Notes under the pieces: generated by a model
Databases searched by the model: none
What the model was told of the DNA's origin: nothing
The model's input: only the letters and a program-made list of their open reading frames with translations
NCBI GenBank assembly: GCA_934546745.1
Contig: CAKTDV010000005.1
Span: 62,001-126,000 of the forward strand
Length of the DNA stretch: 64,000 nucleotides
Source of the DNA: an uncultured Desulfovibrio sp.
Lineage (GTDB): Bacteria > Desulfobacterota > Desulfovibrionia > Desulfovibrionales > Desulfovibrionaceae
Reading direction: 5' to 3'
Translations under genes and position numbers: made by a program
Shown: positions 39,114 to 47,572 of the stretch, one piece after another
Layout: every line of letters starts with the position of its first letter
How positions within the stretch are numbered: the stretch's first letter is position 1

Positions 39114-39454
39114 ACTGGGCGACGCACCATGCGGAACTGATCTTCTGTATTGTAGGATGTATGCTGGTGACGGCCATTCCGCGCCTGGGACCGGTCATGT
39201 TCCTGCGGGCGGACAGCCTGCCTCCGGCGCTGCGGCACTGGCTTTCCTTCGTGCCCGTCTCCGTCATGGCCGCGCTGCTGGGGCAGGACATTTTCTTCTA
39301 TGACGGCGACTTTTCCCTGTCCTGGACCAATCTCTATCTGGTGGCCGCCGCGCCCTCTCTGCTGGTGGCCTGGCGCACGCGCAGTTTTTTCGGAACCATT
39401 GCCGTGGCCATGGGCTTCGTGGCCGCCGGACGCGCCCTTGGGATCTGGCAATGA
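39110..39454 (+). CDS. azlD: Branched-chain amino acid exporter small subunit AzlD
   Basis: The small partner (YgaH-like) of AzlC: 114 aa with four predicted membrane segments. Typical features are the early TAIPRLGP motif and RHWLSFVPVSVMAALL. Start and stop overlap both neighbours through ATGA junctions, making a tight three-gene operon. Confidence 0.93.
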   Translation: MNWATHHAELIFCIVGCMLVTAIPRLGPVMFLRADSLPPALRHWLSFVPVSVMAALLGQDIFFYDGDFSLSWTNLYLVAAAPSLLVAWRTRSFFGTIAVAMGFVAAGRALGIWQ

Positions 39455-39798
39455 GTGACAGCCGCACCGCCACCCCACCGGCCCTGCGGCGATGCCGCCC
39501 GCGCCCGGTGTGCTCCCTGCCCGTTCCCCACGCCTGCGTCTGTCTGCTGGTACGCCTTGAGGCCAGGCACACGGCCCTGTTCCGTTTTCTGCTGGAAGCT
39601 TACGGCCATGTGGCGTCCTTCTCGGTACTGGAACCGAAAACGGCCCTGCTGAAGGTGATCTTTTCGCCGCATGGCGAACGGCAGGCGCGCCGGGCGCTGG
39701 AGGAAATCGGCCAGAGCCTTCCGCTGGAAATTCTGGAATGGCCCCTGTCGCGGGCGGCGGCGCCCGGGGAGCGGGCCTACCGCGAAAGGGAATTTTGA
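39451..39798 (+). CDS. DUF4911-like small protein
   Basis: A 115-aa soluble protein of unknown function. The core (about 28-100) fits the DUF4911 pattern: LLVRLEARHTALFRFLLEAYGHVASFSVL, split by a strand and followed by LLKVIFSPHGERQARRALEEI, which suggests a small alpha-beta domain. The assignment is from memory of the pattern. It starts on the ATGA overlap with azlD, so it shares its transcript. Confidence 0.65.
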   Translation: MSDSRTATPPALRRCRPRPVCSLPVPHACVCLLVRLEARHTALFRFLLEAYGHVASFSVLEPKTALLKVIFSPHGERQARRALEEIGQSLPLEILEWPLSRAAAPGERAYREREF

Positions 39799-39848
39799 TG
39801 TTTCCATCCACGGTCACCCCATCCGCCGGCCGGCACCGCACCCGACGG

Positions 39849-39935
39849 AAAAGGTTTTCACCGGATTGTCCGGTATGTCAGAAAGAGCTTACCCCCTGAA
39901 GGGGAAGGTTTCCGGCCACAAAGGAATTTTTGATG
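39849..39935 (+). repeat. Dispersed leader element, copy A
   Basis: Consists of AAGG plus a T-run, hairpin 1 (ACCGGA-ttg-TCCGGT, 39860-39874), then TGTCAGAAAGAGCTT, hairpin 2 (CCCC-TGAA-GGGG, 39893-39904), and the ribosome-binding site aaagga followed by TTTTTGATG. The last ATG is the start codon of the DUF4037-like gene. Similar units occur at 25.9, 51.9, 52.6 and 62.0 kb. Confidence 0.7.
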
Positions 39936-40868
39936 AAAGGTCTGGAGCTGTCGCGCGCCTATTACGAATACTGCGCGCCCCTGTTACAAGAGCGCATCCC
40001 CGATGTCATGGCGCGGGCGGCCGCGGGTCTGGTTGGCGAGGGATCGGAATGTTTCGGCTGTGACGACGAAATTTCCCGCGATCACGACTGGGGCCCCGCC
40101 TTTTGCCTCTGGCTTCCCCGTTCCGCCGCCAGCGCCGACCTGCCGCGCATCGAGGCGGCTCTGGCGGATCTGCCAGACACCTTCGCGGGCTATCCCTCCC
40201 GTATGCGCAAAGAGCGGCGCATGGGGCGCGTCGGCCCCCTCCCCATCGAAAGTTTCTACGGGTTTTTTCTCGGTTCCGAACATCCGCCCAGCACCTGGCG
40301 GGAGTGGCTTGCCATACCGGAATACCATCTGGCCGCCTGCACCAACGGTGCCGTCTTTCATGACGCCCCCGGCGAATTCTCACGGTGGCGCGCCCTCCTG
40401 CTGGACTATTACCCGGAGGACGTCCGTCTGCAAAAAATCGCATCCCGCTGCATGCGCATGGCGCAGGCCGGACAGTACAACCTGCCCCGCTGCCTTGCCC
40501 GCGGCGAAGCCGGAGCCGCCATGCTCGCCGCCGCCCGCTTCGGCGAGGCGGCTCTGTCCATGGTGTATCTTCTGAACCGCCGCTACATGCCCTTCTACAA
40601 ATGGGCCGTGCGGCTGGTCGCGGATCTGCCCGTGCTGGGGGCGGAAGCCGCAGCGCTGATGTCCTCCCTTGCCGCCCACCCCCTGCGCGGCCCGGAAGAC
40701 GCCGGCGTCGCCGAATGCGTGGAAGCCTTCTGCGCCAGTGTCGCCCGGACGCTGCGGCAACGGGGCATCTCTCCCCTGGACGATCCCTGGCTCTGGGCCC
40801 ACGGCCCCCATGTCCTCAGCCATGTGCGGGACGAGGAACTCCGCCGCCGGGATTTGCTGAAAGGCTAA
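39933..40868 (+). CDS. DUF4037-like (nucleotidyltransferase-type) protein
   Basis: A 311-aa soluble protein. Near residue 35-55 it has a nucleotidyltransferase-like stretch (GEGSECFGCDDEISRDHDWG), where the paired acidic residues could bind metal. The rest is helical, including a conserved-looking LLDYYPEDVRLQKIASRCMR. This matches the DUF4037 family as I recall it; no biochemical role is known to me. The start at 39933 is given by the aaaggaattttt site inside the leader element. It precedes the rpsB promoter and forms a unit of its own. Confidence 0.7.
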   Translation: MKGLELSRAYYEYCAPLLQERIPDVMARAAAGLVGEGSECFGCDDEISRDHDWGPAFCLWLPRSAASADLPRIEAALADLPDTFAGYPSRMRKERRMGRVGPLPIESFYGFFLGSEHPPSTWREWLAIPEYHLAACTNGAVFHDAPGEFSRWRALLLDYYPEDVRLQKIASRCMRMAQAGQYNLPRCLARGEAGAAMLAAARFGEAALSMVYLLNRRYMPFYKWAVRLVADLPVLGAEAAALMSSLAAHPLRGPEDAGVAECVEAFCASVARTLRQRGISPLDDPWLWAHGPHVLSHVRDEELRRRDLLKG

Positions 40869-40876
40869 ATTTTTCC

Positions 40877-40905
40877 TTGCCAAATCTGGCTCTCTCAACT
40901 AAACT
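40877..40905 (+). promoter_or_regulatory. Sigma-70 promoter of rpsB-tsf
   Basis: TTGCCA (40877-40882) and TAAACT (40900-40905) with an ideal 17-nt spacer, about 110 nt before the rpsB start. The long GC-rich leader could carry S2 autoregulation, as reported in other bacteria. Confidence 0.6.
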
Positions 40906-41015
40906 CAACCGTTCGTAACAAGCACACTTGGACAGCGGCCCGGGGTGTCCGCCCTGGGCGGATTGCAGGGTCTGGGTCCGGGTGGAAGAAAACAACCCTC
41001 GTGGAGGATCGTATC

Positions 41016-41768
41016 ATGGCGTATGTCAGCATGAAGCAAATGCTGGAAACAGGCGTGCATTTCGGCCATCAGACGCGCCGCTGGAATCCGAAAATGCGCC
41101 CCTATATCTTTGGCGCGCGTAACGGTATCCATATCATTGACCTGCAGCAGACGGTAAAGCTGTTCCGCATCGCCTACGACAAGGTCGTGGACACCGTGGC
41201 CCAGGGCGGCAAGGTGCTGTTCATCGGCACGAAACGCCAGGCGCAGGAAGCCGTGGCCGCGGAAGCCACCAAGGCCGGCCAGTTCTACGTGGCCAACCGC
41301 TGGATGGGCGGTACGCTGACCAACTTCGTGACCATCCAGAAGAGCATCGAGCGCCTGAAGAAGCTGGAAGCGATGTTCGCCGACGGCACCATCAACCGTT
41401 ACCAGAAAAAGGAAAAGCTCCTGCTCGAACGTGAAATGCAGAAGCTGGAACAGACACTGGGCGGCATCAAGGGCATGGATCGTCTGCCTCAGCTGGCCTT
41501 CATCATCGATCCCCACCGCGAAGACATCGCGGTCAAGGAATGCCGCAAGCTGGGTATTCCGATTGTGGCCGTGACGGATACCAACTGCGATCCCGATGTC
41601 ATCGATTATATCATCCCCGGCAATGACGACGCCATCCGCGCCATCAAGCTCTTTGTGACGGCCTTCTCCGAAGCCTGCCAGGAAGGCGCGGCCATGGGCA
41701 AGGATGGCCCTGTCGAAAACGCCGAAGAGGCCATGCGGAAGGCCGCCGAAGCCGCCGAAGCCGAGTAG
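41016..41768 (+). CDS. rpsB: 30S ribosomal protein S2
   Basis: A small-subunit ribosomal protein of 250 aa. It has the family start MAYVSMKQMLETGVHFGHQT, RWNPKMRPYIFGARNGIHII, and the late IPIVAVTDTNCDPDVIDYII-type motif. The start at 41016 follows a gtggagg site. rpsB-tsf is the standard pairing, and a hairpin terminator lies between the two genes. Confidence 0.99.
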   Translation: MAYVSMKQMLETGVHFGHQTRRWNPKMRPYIFGARNGIHIIDLQQTVKLFRIAYDKVVDTVAQGGKVLFIGTKRQAQEAVAAEATKAGQFYVANRWMGGTLTNFVTIQKSIERLKKLEAMFADGTINRYQKKEKLLLEREMQKLEQTLGGIKGMDRLPQLAFIIDPHREDIAVKECRKLGIPIVAVTDTNCDPDVIDYIIPGNDDAIRAIKLFVTAFSEACQEGAAMGKDGPVENAEEAMRKAAEAAEAE

Positions 41769-41821
41769 GACGCCGCATTTTACTGACGTTCGCCTCTTCT
41801 TCAGCGCGGAGGCGGGCGCGG

Positions 41822-41856
41822 GCGGCGGCGTGGTGACCCCATGCCGCCGCTTTTAT
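41822..41856 (+). terminator. Terminator-like hairpin between rpsB and tsf
   Basis: A 12-bp stem with one G-T wobble (gcggcggcgtgg / ccatgccgccgc) and a 5-nt loop, followed by ttttat. Probably a partial terminator that lowers tsf relative to rpsB, as known in enterobacteria. Confidence 0.65.
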
Positions 41857-41945
41857 ACGTAACCAGGCGCGCCCAGGGCCGCGGATCGAGCGTCCCGCGC
41901 CGGGTGTGCGAAACCGGCTCCGTGCCGGACAGGGGAGAGAATTTC

Positions 41946-42800
41946 ATGGCTATTACCGCAAGCATGGTAAAAGAACTGCGCGACAAGACCGGCGCGGGCA
42001 TGATGGACTGCAAGAAAGCGCTGGTGGAAGTGGACGGCGATCTGGAAAAGGCCGTGGACTGGCTGCGCCAGAAGGGTATGGCCAAGGCTGCCAAAAAAGC
42101 CGGCCGCGCCACGAGCGAGGGTCTGGTGGCCGTGGCGCACGGCGCCGACGGCATGAGCATGGCCATGGCCGCCCTGCTCTGCGAAACCGACTTCGTGGCC
42201 CGCGGCGAACAGTTCCAGGCGCTGGCCGATCAAATCGCCAGAAGCGTTCTTGACAACGCCCCCGCCGATGCCGCCGCCCTGGAAGGCCTCATGGGCGACA
42301 CCGTGAAGGAACTCATCGCCTCCGTGGGTGAAAATATGCAGCTTGGCAAGTTTGCCCGCCACACGCGCGACGACAGGAGCGTCATCGGCCACTATGTCCA
42401 CGCCAACGGCAAGATCGGCGTTATGGTGGACGTGGAGTGCGGCAAGCCGGAAACCGCCTCCAAACCCGAAGTCCAGGAACTGGCCAAGAATATCGCCATG
42501 CAGGTGGCCGCCGCCAACCCGCTGGCGCTTGACGCCTCCGCGCTGGATCAGGCCACCGTGGAGCGCGAACGCGAAATCTACCGCCAGAAGGCCCGCGAGG
42601 AAGGCAAGCCTGAGCAGATTGTGGAAAAGATCGCCGAAGGCGCCGTCAAAAAGTTCCAGAAGGAAGTCTGTCTGCTGGATCAGGCCTACATTCGCGACGA
42701 CAAGAAATCCGTTGCCGACATCGTGCGCGAGACCGCCAAGGCCGTGGGCGATACGCTGACCGTCAAGGGCTTTACCCGTATCCAGCTCGCCGGAGAGTAG
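41946..42800 (+). CDS. tsf: Elongation factor Ts
   Basis: The nucleotide exchange factor of EF-Tu, 284 aa. It has the N-terminal UBA-like module (VKELRDKTGAGMMDCKKAL), the conserved TDFV motif (CETDFVARGEQF), and the dimerisation-core repeats. The start at 41946 has a gggagag site. A GC hairpin follows. Confidence 0.99.
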   Translation: MAITASMVKELRDKTGAGMMDCKKALVEVDGDLEKAVDWLRQKGMAKAAKKAGRATSEGLVAVAHGADGMSMAMAALLCETDFVARGEQFQALADQIARSVLDNAPADAAALEGLMGDTVKELIASVGENMQLGKFARHTRDDRSVIGHYVHANGKIGVMVDVECGKPETASKPEVQELAKNIAMQVAAANPLALDASALDQATVEREREIYRQKAREEGKPEQIVEKIAEGAVKKFQKEVCLLDQAYIRDDKKSVADIVRETAKAVGDTLTVKGFTRIQLAGE

Positions 42801-42840
42801 CAAGGAAACACACGCGCTTCTTCCGCGCGTCAGAGACAAT

Positions 42841-42875
42841 GACAGCCCGCCGGAGTAAACGCCCGGCGGGCTGTC
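42841..42875. terminator. Strong GC hairpin between convergent tsf and modC
   Basis: A perfect 13-bp stem (gacagcccgccgg / ccggcgggctgtc) with a 9-nt loop. It lacks a clear T-run. A second small stem (acgcgc / gcgcgt, 42812-42830) lies just before. Confidence 0.6.
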
Positions 42876-42899
42876 CGCATTTGGGTGCGGGCAACGTCC

Positions 42900-43673
42900 T
42901 CAGCAGGCTTGCGGCAGGGCGGGAGCGGCGGTTTCAAGCAGCTGGCACAGGCATGACCGCGTCGAGGCATGTCCGGCGCGCAGACGGGGATATTCCCGCA
43001 CCTCGCGCGCCGAACCGCTCTGGAAGAGCACCAGCCGCTGGGCAAAGACATCCACATCCTCCGGGTCATGGCTGATGATGAGGCAGGGGAGGGTCAGGCC
43101 GTCGAGCATGCCGTGCAGTTCCTGCCGCAGGCGCAGCCGCAGCAGCGGATCCAGCGCGCTGAACGGTTCGTCGAGCAGCAGCAGGCGCGGGCTTGCGTTC
43201 AGGGCGCGCGCAAGGGACACGCGCTGCTTCTGGCCGCCGGAAAGCTGCGAAGGGTAGCGCCGGGCCAGATGCGCCACGCCAAAATGGTCGAGCATGTCCA
43301 GCGCCCGGCGGCGTTCATCGGCCCGTATGCGCCATGGGAAAAGCCCACTGCGGGCATAGGCCACATTATGCAGCACCGTCAGATGCGGAAACAGGGCGTA
43401 GTCCTGAAACATATAGCCTATACGACGGTGGCGGGCGGGGACATGGACTCCCGCTGCCGCATCGAAAAGCGTTTCCCCGTCAATGGTGATAGCGCCGCGG
43501 TCCGGACGCGCCAGCCCGGCAAGACATTGCAGGGTCAGCGTCTTGCCGGATCCCGATGCCCCGAACAGCACGATGCTGGCCTTGCCCGACGGCAGATCAA
43601 GCTGGACGTTGAGATGGAAGCCGTCGCCGGTACGTCCGGGCGCGAAGGTTTTTTCCACATGCAGGGAAATCAT
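42900..43673 (-). CDS. modC: Molybdate ABC transporter ATP-binding protein ModC
   Basis: The ATPase of the molybdate importer. The 257-aa protein has Walker A FGASGSGKTLT, the Q-loop MFQDYALFPHLTV, the signature SQLSGGQKQRVSLARAL, and Walker B LLLLDEPFSALD with switch His in IISHD. It is shorter than classic ModC and lacks the C-terminal TOBE (Mop) domain; a free double-Mop protein is encoded 2 kb away. The start overlaps the modB stop by 4 nt (ATGA). Could also carry tungstate. Confidence 0.93.
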   Translation of the reverse strand: MISLHVEKTFAPGRTGDGFHLNVQLDLPSGKASIVLFGASGSGKTLTLQCLAGLARPDRGAITIDGETLFDAAAGVHVPARHRRIGYMFQDYALFPHLTVLHNVAYARSGLFPWRIRADERRRALDMLDHFGVAHLARRYPSQLSGGQKQRVSLARALNASPRLLLLDEPFSALDPLLRLRLRQELHGMLDGLTLPCLIISHDPEDVDVFAQRLVLFQSGSAREVREYPRLRAGHASTRSCLCQLLETAAPALPQAC

Positions 43674-44350
43674 GCCCGCCTCCTTGAGATACCGCGGCGC
43701 ACCAGCCATTCCGAACCGGCCAGCAGCCCCACGCAGGTCACCGAGGCCACCAGCACAAGATAGGCCGCATGGGCGTCGTTCCCCGCCTGAAAGGCGTCGT
43801 AGATGGCCAGGGCCAGCGTTTGCGTCTTGCCGGGGATATTGCCCGCGATCATGAGCGTCGCGCCAAATTCCCCCATGCCGCGCGCAAAGGCCAGCATCAG
43901 ACCCGCGAAAATGCCCCGCCACGCCAGCGGCAGGGAGACTCCCAGAAAAATACGCCATTCCGACGCGCCCAAGGTGCGCGCGGCGTCCTCATAGCGGCGA
44001 TCCACCTGCTCCAGCGCCGCCCGCGACGACTTGTAAATCAGCGGAAATACCACCACCGCCGCGGCGGCAACGGCGCCCTGCCAGGAAAACATGAGGCTGA
44101 TACCTGCCTCGGACAGCCATTCTCCGATGAGGCCCCGCCGTCCCACCAGCAAGATAAGATAGTAGCCGAGCACCGTCGGCGGCAACACCAGCGGCAGCGT
44201 GCACAGGGCGTCCAGCGTCAGCGGCAGCGGCCCCTGGCGGCGTCCCAGAAGCCAGGCCGCCAGTATGGCCGCCAGAGCGGAGACGCCGGTCGCGATACCC
44301 GCCACTTTCAGCGTTATATACAGGGGGATCCAGATGTCCGTTTCAAACAT
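43670..44350 (-). CDS. modB: Molybdate ABC transporter permease ModB
   Basis: The membrane channel of the importer, 226 aa with five or six segments. The start MFETDIWIPLYITLKVAG fits the family (typically D-W-x-P-L-x-L-T-L-K). The EAA-loop that contacts ModC is seen as YEDAARTLGASEWRIFLGVSLP, split here as two halves, and FARGMGEFGATLMIAGNIPG is the ModB hallmark. It lies 112 nt downstream of modA and is coupled to modC. Confidence 0.95.
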   Translation of the reverse strand: MFETDIWIPLYITLKVAGIATGVSALAAILAAWLLGRRQGPLPLTLDALCTLPLVLPPTVLGYYLILLVGRRGLIGEWLSEAGISLMFSWQGAVAAAAVVVFPLIYKSSRAALEQVDRRYEDAARTLGASEWRIFLGVSLPLAWRGIFAGLMLAFARGMGEFGATLMIAGNIPGKTQTLALAIYDAFQAGNDAHAAYLVLVASVTCVGLLAGSEWLVRRGISRRRA

Positions 44351-44462
44351 GCTTTTCTGAGATCAATGGTCGATGGTGAACGGGGAAGGGGTTTCAAGAG
44401 GGAAGGACTCCGCACGAACAACGGAGCGCCTTCCCCCACACGGAGGACGGGATCGGGACAGG

Positions 44463-45233
44463 CTACGGCCTGGCAAAACCGTAGCGGGCAAGGATGGCCT
44501 GACCCTTTTCAGAACGCACAAAATCGATGAAGGCCTGAGCATCCCTGGGATTCCTGCCGGTCGTGGCGACGGCAATGGGATAGAGGATGGGGGTGTGATC
44601 GCCGAGGACGATGGCGACATCCACCTTGGCGGCCTGCTGGGCGGCGTCGGTAGCGTAGACGATGCCCGCGTCAACCTCGCCGCGAGCCACATAGTCAAGA
44701 ACCTGACGCACGCTGGCGCCGTAAATCAGGTTGGGCTGGATCTTGTCCCAGAGACCGGCGGCCGAGAGAGACTGCCGGGCATAGCGGCCCGCGGGCACAC
44801 TTTCGGGCTTGCCGACGGCAATGCGCTGCAAAGAAAGCAGATCGGCGACGGCGGCGGGCGCCTTGCCACCCTTGGGCACGATGAGCGTCAGGCTGTTACG
44901 CGCAAAATCCGCGCGGCTGGCGGTGTTGATGACCTTGCCAGCGTCTGCCTTGTCCATGGTCTCCTGATCCGCCGAGGCAAACACGTCCACAGGCGCGCCT
45001 TCCAGCATCTGCTTGAGCAGCGGGTTGGAGGCGGCAAAGTTCAGGCGCACCGTCACGCCGGGCTTGGCTTTCTCAAAGTCAGCGGCCACTTCCTTGAAGG
45101 CGTTGGTCAGGCTGGCCGCGGCGGAAACGAAGAGTTCCGAGGTCCGCGCGCCCAGAGGCGCAAGAGCGAGGCACAAGGCCAGCAATGATGCCGAAAAACA
45201 GCGGGAGAGACGGATGGAGGGGCGGATGGACAT
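44463..45233 (-). CDS. modA: Molybdate-binding periplasmic protein ModA
   Basis: The periplasmic receptor that captures molybdate. The 256-aa protein has a signal peptide (about 1-29, RLSRCFSASLLALCLALAPL). The mature start is ELFVSAAASLTNAF, whose Ser and Ala residues bind the oxyanion. NFAASNPLLKQM and VDVFASADQETMDKA are further family motifs, and DAGIVYATDA is the late ligand strand. It leads the modABC operon, with a caggag site. The AT-rich control region lies upstream. Confidence 0.95.
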   Translation of the reverse strand: MSIRPSIRLSRCFSASLLALCLALAPLGARTSELFVSAAASLTNAFKEVAADFEKAKPGVTVRLNFAASNPLLKQMLEGAPVDVFASADQETMDKADAGKVINTASRADFARNSLTLIVPKGGKAPAAVADLLSLQRIAVGKPESVPAGRYARQSLSAAGLWDKIQPNLIYGASVRQVLDYVARGEVDAGIVYATDAAQQAAKVDVAIVLGDHTPILYPIAVATTGRNPRDAQAFIDFVRSEKGQAILARYGFARP

Positions 45234-45672
45234 GGCTTTCTCCTGTGGTTGAAATGGGGCGGCCAAGCCGGGGCATTTCCAGGGACGGCCGCCGGGAAAA
45301 GACGGTATTCCGCCCTCCAGGATACCCGCTTTGGAAATTTTGAAAAGCCATACGCGATTTCAAAAAAAATAGTGAATACAAAACGCCGCGGGACAGGACG
45401 TGCCGCCCGCCGGTAAAGCCCGCGCGATCGCGCCGCGTGCCTCGAAAGATACGATAAAAAACTTTTTACCCTCAAAAAATCACTCTTTTTAAAAAAATAG
45501 TGATTTTTTATTTTTTCTTTTTTTCTTTTATACAAATAGGTTATATGAAATATAAAAATTTTTTGAAAAAAGATACTTGCCATTTTCTGAAAAGCCTCTA
45601 TTTGAATGGGCAGACAAACAGGGGTTCATTCCATCAAATCCCGCAGCCTCTCACAAGCCAAAGGAGATCGCT
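45234..45672. promoter_or_regulatory. AT-rich divergent control region between modA and the molbindin gene
   Basis: This 439-bp region is far richer in A/T than its surroundings, especially 45440-45600. It holds a perfect 11-bp inverted repeat with a 14-nt spacer (aaaaaatcact at 45474-45484, agtgatttttt at 45499-45509). A palindrome TTATAT-gaa-ATATAA lies at 45541-45555. The word aaaaaaatagtga occurs twice on the plus strand, near 45363 and 45490. The TTATAT palindrome resembles the alternating T/A half-sites bound by ModE-type regulators. No gene was found in it. It probably controls modABC and the molbindin gene together in response to molybdate. Confidence 0.55.
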
Positions 45673-46101
45673 ATGAAGACCAGCGCCCGCAATGTGTTCA
45701 ACGGTACCGTCAAGGAAATCCATCCCGGGGCCATCAACGATGAGATCGTGCTGACCGCAGAAGGTGGCCAGGAAATCGTGGCCATCGTCACCAACACCAG
45801 CACGCGCAAGCTGGGCCTTGCCCCCGGCAAGCCCTGCATCGCCATGATCAAGGCCAGCACCGTGCTGGTGATGACCGACGCCAGCGACTACCTGCTCTCC
45901 ACCCGCAACCAGTTCGACGGGCACATCGCCCGTCTGGAAAAAGGCGCGGTCAACTCCGAAGTGGAAATCCGCACCGCCGGTGGCTTCAATCTCTGCGCCA
46001 TCATCACCAATGCCAGCGCCGCCGGTCTGGGGCTCGCCCCCGGCGTGGCCGCCACCGCCATTGTCAAGGCCCCGCAGGTCATTCTTGCCGTGCCCCGCTA
46101 G
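45673..46101 (+). CDS. Molybdenum-pterin/molybdate-binding protein with two Mop (TOBE) domains
   Basis: A molbindin of 142 aa that stores or buffers molybdate in the cytosol. Two Mop repeats of about 68 residues are visible. Repeat 1 begins SARNVFNGTVKEIHPGAIN and repeat 2 STRNQFDGHIARLEKGAVN; both continue with a stretch ending in LGLAPG. The repeats are well matched but not identical. The start at 45673 has a strong aaggag site; the upstream open frame is AT-rich and not coding-like. It is transcribed divergently from modABC and takes the place of the Mop domain that ModC lacks. Confidence 0.93.
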   Translation: MKTSARNVFNGTVKEIHPGAINDEIVLTAEGGQEIVAIVTNTSTRKLGLAPGKPCIAMIKASTVLVMTDASDYLLSTRNQFDGHIARLEKGAVNSEVEIRTAGGFNLCAIITNASAAGLGLAPGVAATAIVKAPQVILAVPR

Positions 46102-46126
46102 GCCATCCGCCGTCTTCCACATGCAC

Positions 46127-46157
46127 AAAGGCCGCCCATCGGCGATGGGCGGCCTTT
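46127..46157. terminator. Hairpin terminator between the molbindin and MFS genes
   Basis: A perfect 14-bp stem (aaaggccgcccatc / gatgggcggccttt) with a 3-nt loop. The flanking T/A runs are only three long. Confidence 0.75.
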
Positions 46158-46211
46158 CCCGTTCCGCGTGGCGCGTTCTTTCGGACAAACGCCACGCGAA
46201 CGCCTTTTCCC

Positions 46212-47429
46212 TCAGACGGCTCCGCGACCGTGAAGGAAATGGTAGACGGGCACAGAGGCGAGGACGACCCCGGCAAGCGCCTGATACATGCCGTCATAGC
46301 CGATGGGAGCGACCAGAAAGCCGAAAAGATAGGGGCCCAGGCCAATGCCAAGATCGAAGAAGATAAAAAAGGTTGCGCTGGCCTGCGCGAAACGGGAACG
46401 GGAAACCAGCGAAAGGGCGACCGCCTGCCCCGCGGACTGGAAGTTGCCAAAGCCCGCGCCAAAGAGCAGACCGGCCAGCAGCAGCGTCCAGCGGCTTTCG
46501 GCGTGGGCGAGCAGCGTCAGGGCAAGGGCTGTCAGAAGCAGGGCCGGATAGATGACGACATTCTCGCCCCGCAGATCGAACAAGCGCCCCGTCAGGGGGC
46601 GCGTCATGAGGGCCGTGAGCGCGTACAGCAGAAAAAAAAGGCTGGCGGCGGCGGTGAGATCGCGCTCCGCGGCAAAGGATGTCATGAAGGCCTGAACGCA
46701 GCCGTAGCTCAGGCAGACGATGAGCGCCACCACGGAAAAGCGGACGGCGCGAGGATCAATATAGCTGTACAGCGACAGAAAGGAACGGTGGCGGTGCCGC
46801 ATTTCAGGCAGACAGCGCAGGAGGAAAAAGATGGCGATACAGGCCGCGCCAAAGCACAGGCAGATCAGGACAAGCATCCGGTAGGACGCGCAACTGGAAA
46901 TGAGGATACCCAGAAAAGGCCCCAGCGCCAGCGCGAAAACCGCGCTCATACTGAAAAGGCTGATGCCCAGCCCCTGATGCTCGCGCGGCGTCACATAGGC
47001 GACGAGCGTTGCCGCGGTCGCGCCGGTGACACCCACACCCATGCCCATGCACAGGCGCTGCACGAACAGCGAAAACAGGCCGGAAACCCCAAAAAAAGCC
47101 GCCATGCTCAACAGGGAAAACACCAGTCCGGCAAACAGGACGCGACGGCAGCCGTACAGGGAAAGCAGATTCCCTGTAACAAAACGTCCCGCAAGGCAAC
47201 CGATGACCATAACGCCCGCCGTAAGGCCGGCGGTACTGAGATCAACCCTGTAGGTTGCCCGCGCGTAGATGGCACTGGTGACGAACGTCAGATAATAGGC
47301 CGTCATGATCAGAAGATTGATGCAGGATACCACGGTGAAGTTGCGGTTGAAAATGGCGCGCAGGGCCTCGCGCGTACCGGCTGTGCCCCGCGAACCGTCG
47401 CTGAAGGCGGCATGGTGATGTCTGTGCAT
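46212..47429 (-). CDS. MFS transporter
   Basis: A 405-aa major facilitator superfamily protein with 12 membrane segments. Visible marks are the loop 2-3 stretch GRFVTGNLLSLYGCRRVLFAG, a variant of the G-x-x-x-D-R-x-G-R-R motif, and the symmetrical GRLFDLRGE in the second half. An N-terminal His-rich stretch (MHRHHHAAF) is present. The pattern resembles drug or small-solute exporters (YfcJ/AraJ-like). The substrate is unknown. It faces the molbindin gene and starts about 140 nt from the RlpA gene, divergently. Confidence 0.87.
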   Translation of the reverse strand: MHRHHHAAFSDGSRGTAGTREALRAIFNRNFTVVSCINLLIMTAYYLTFVTSAIYARATYRVDLSTAGLTAGVMVIGCLAGRFVTGNLLSLYGCRRVLFAGLVFSLLSMAAFFGVSGLFSLFVQRLCMGMGVGVTGATAATLVAYVTPREHQGLGISLFSMSAVFALALGPFLGILISSCASYRMLVLICLCFGAACIAIFFLLRCLPEMRHRHRSFLSLYSYIDPRAVRFSVVALIVCLSYGCVQAFMTSFAAERDLTAAASLFFLLYALTALMTRPLTGRLFDLRGENVVIYPALLLTALALTLLAHAESRWTLLLAGLLFGAGFGNFQSAGQAVALSLVSRSRFAQASATFFIFFDLGIGLGPYLFGFLVAPIGYDGMYQALAGVVLASVPVYHFLHGRGAV

Positions 47430-47572
47430 GTAGTTTTCCTGTTGTTTGACTTGAACGCTGCGACCATGTACACTCCCCCCACTGGCTTCCAGCTCGCGTC
47501 AATGTGCATGCATGGCGCGAGCTTCTCCGGTATGCAGCGTATCCCCGCCGTGCGCGGGGGAAAGGAGATACC

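Noticed and set aside
39671..40063. A 130-codon plus-strand ORF across leader copy A
   Set aside because: It overlaps the end of the DUF4911 gene and the start of the DUF4037 gene in another frame. Its resemblance to the other leader frames is better explained by the repeated DNA element.
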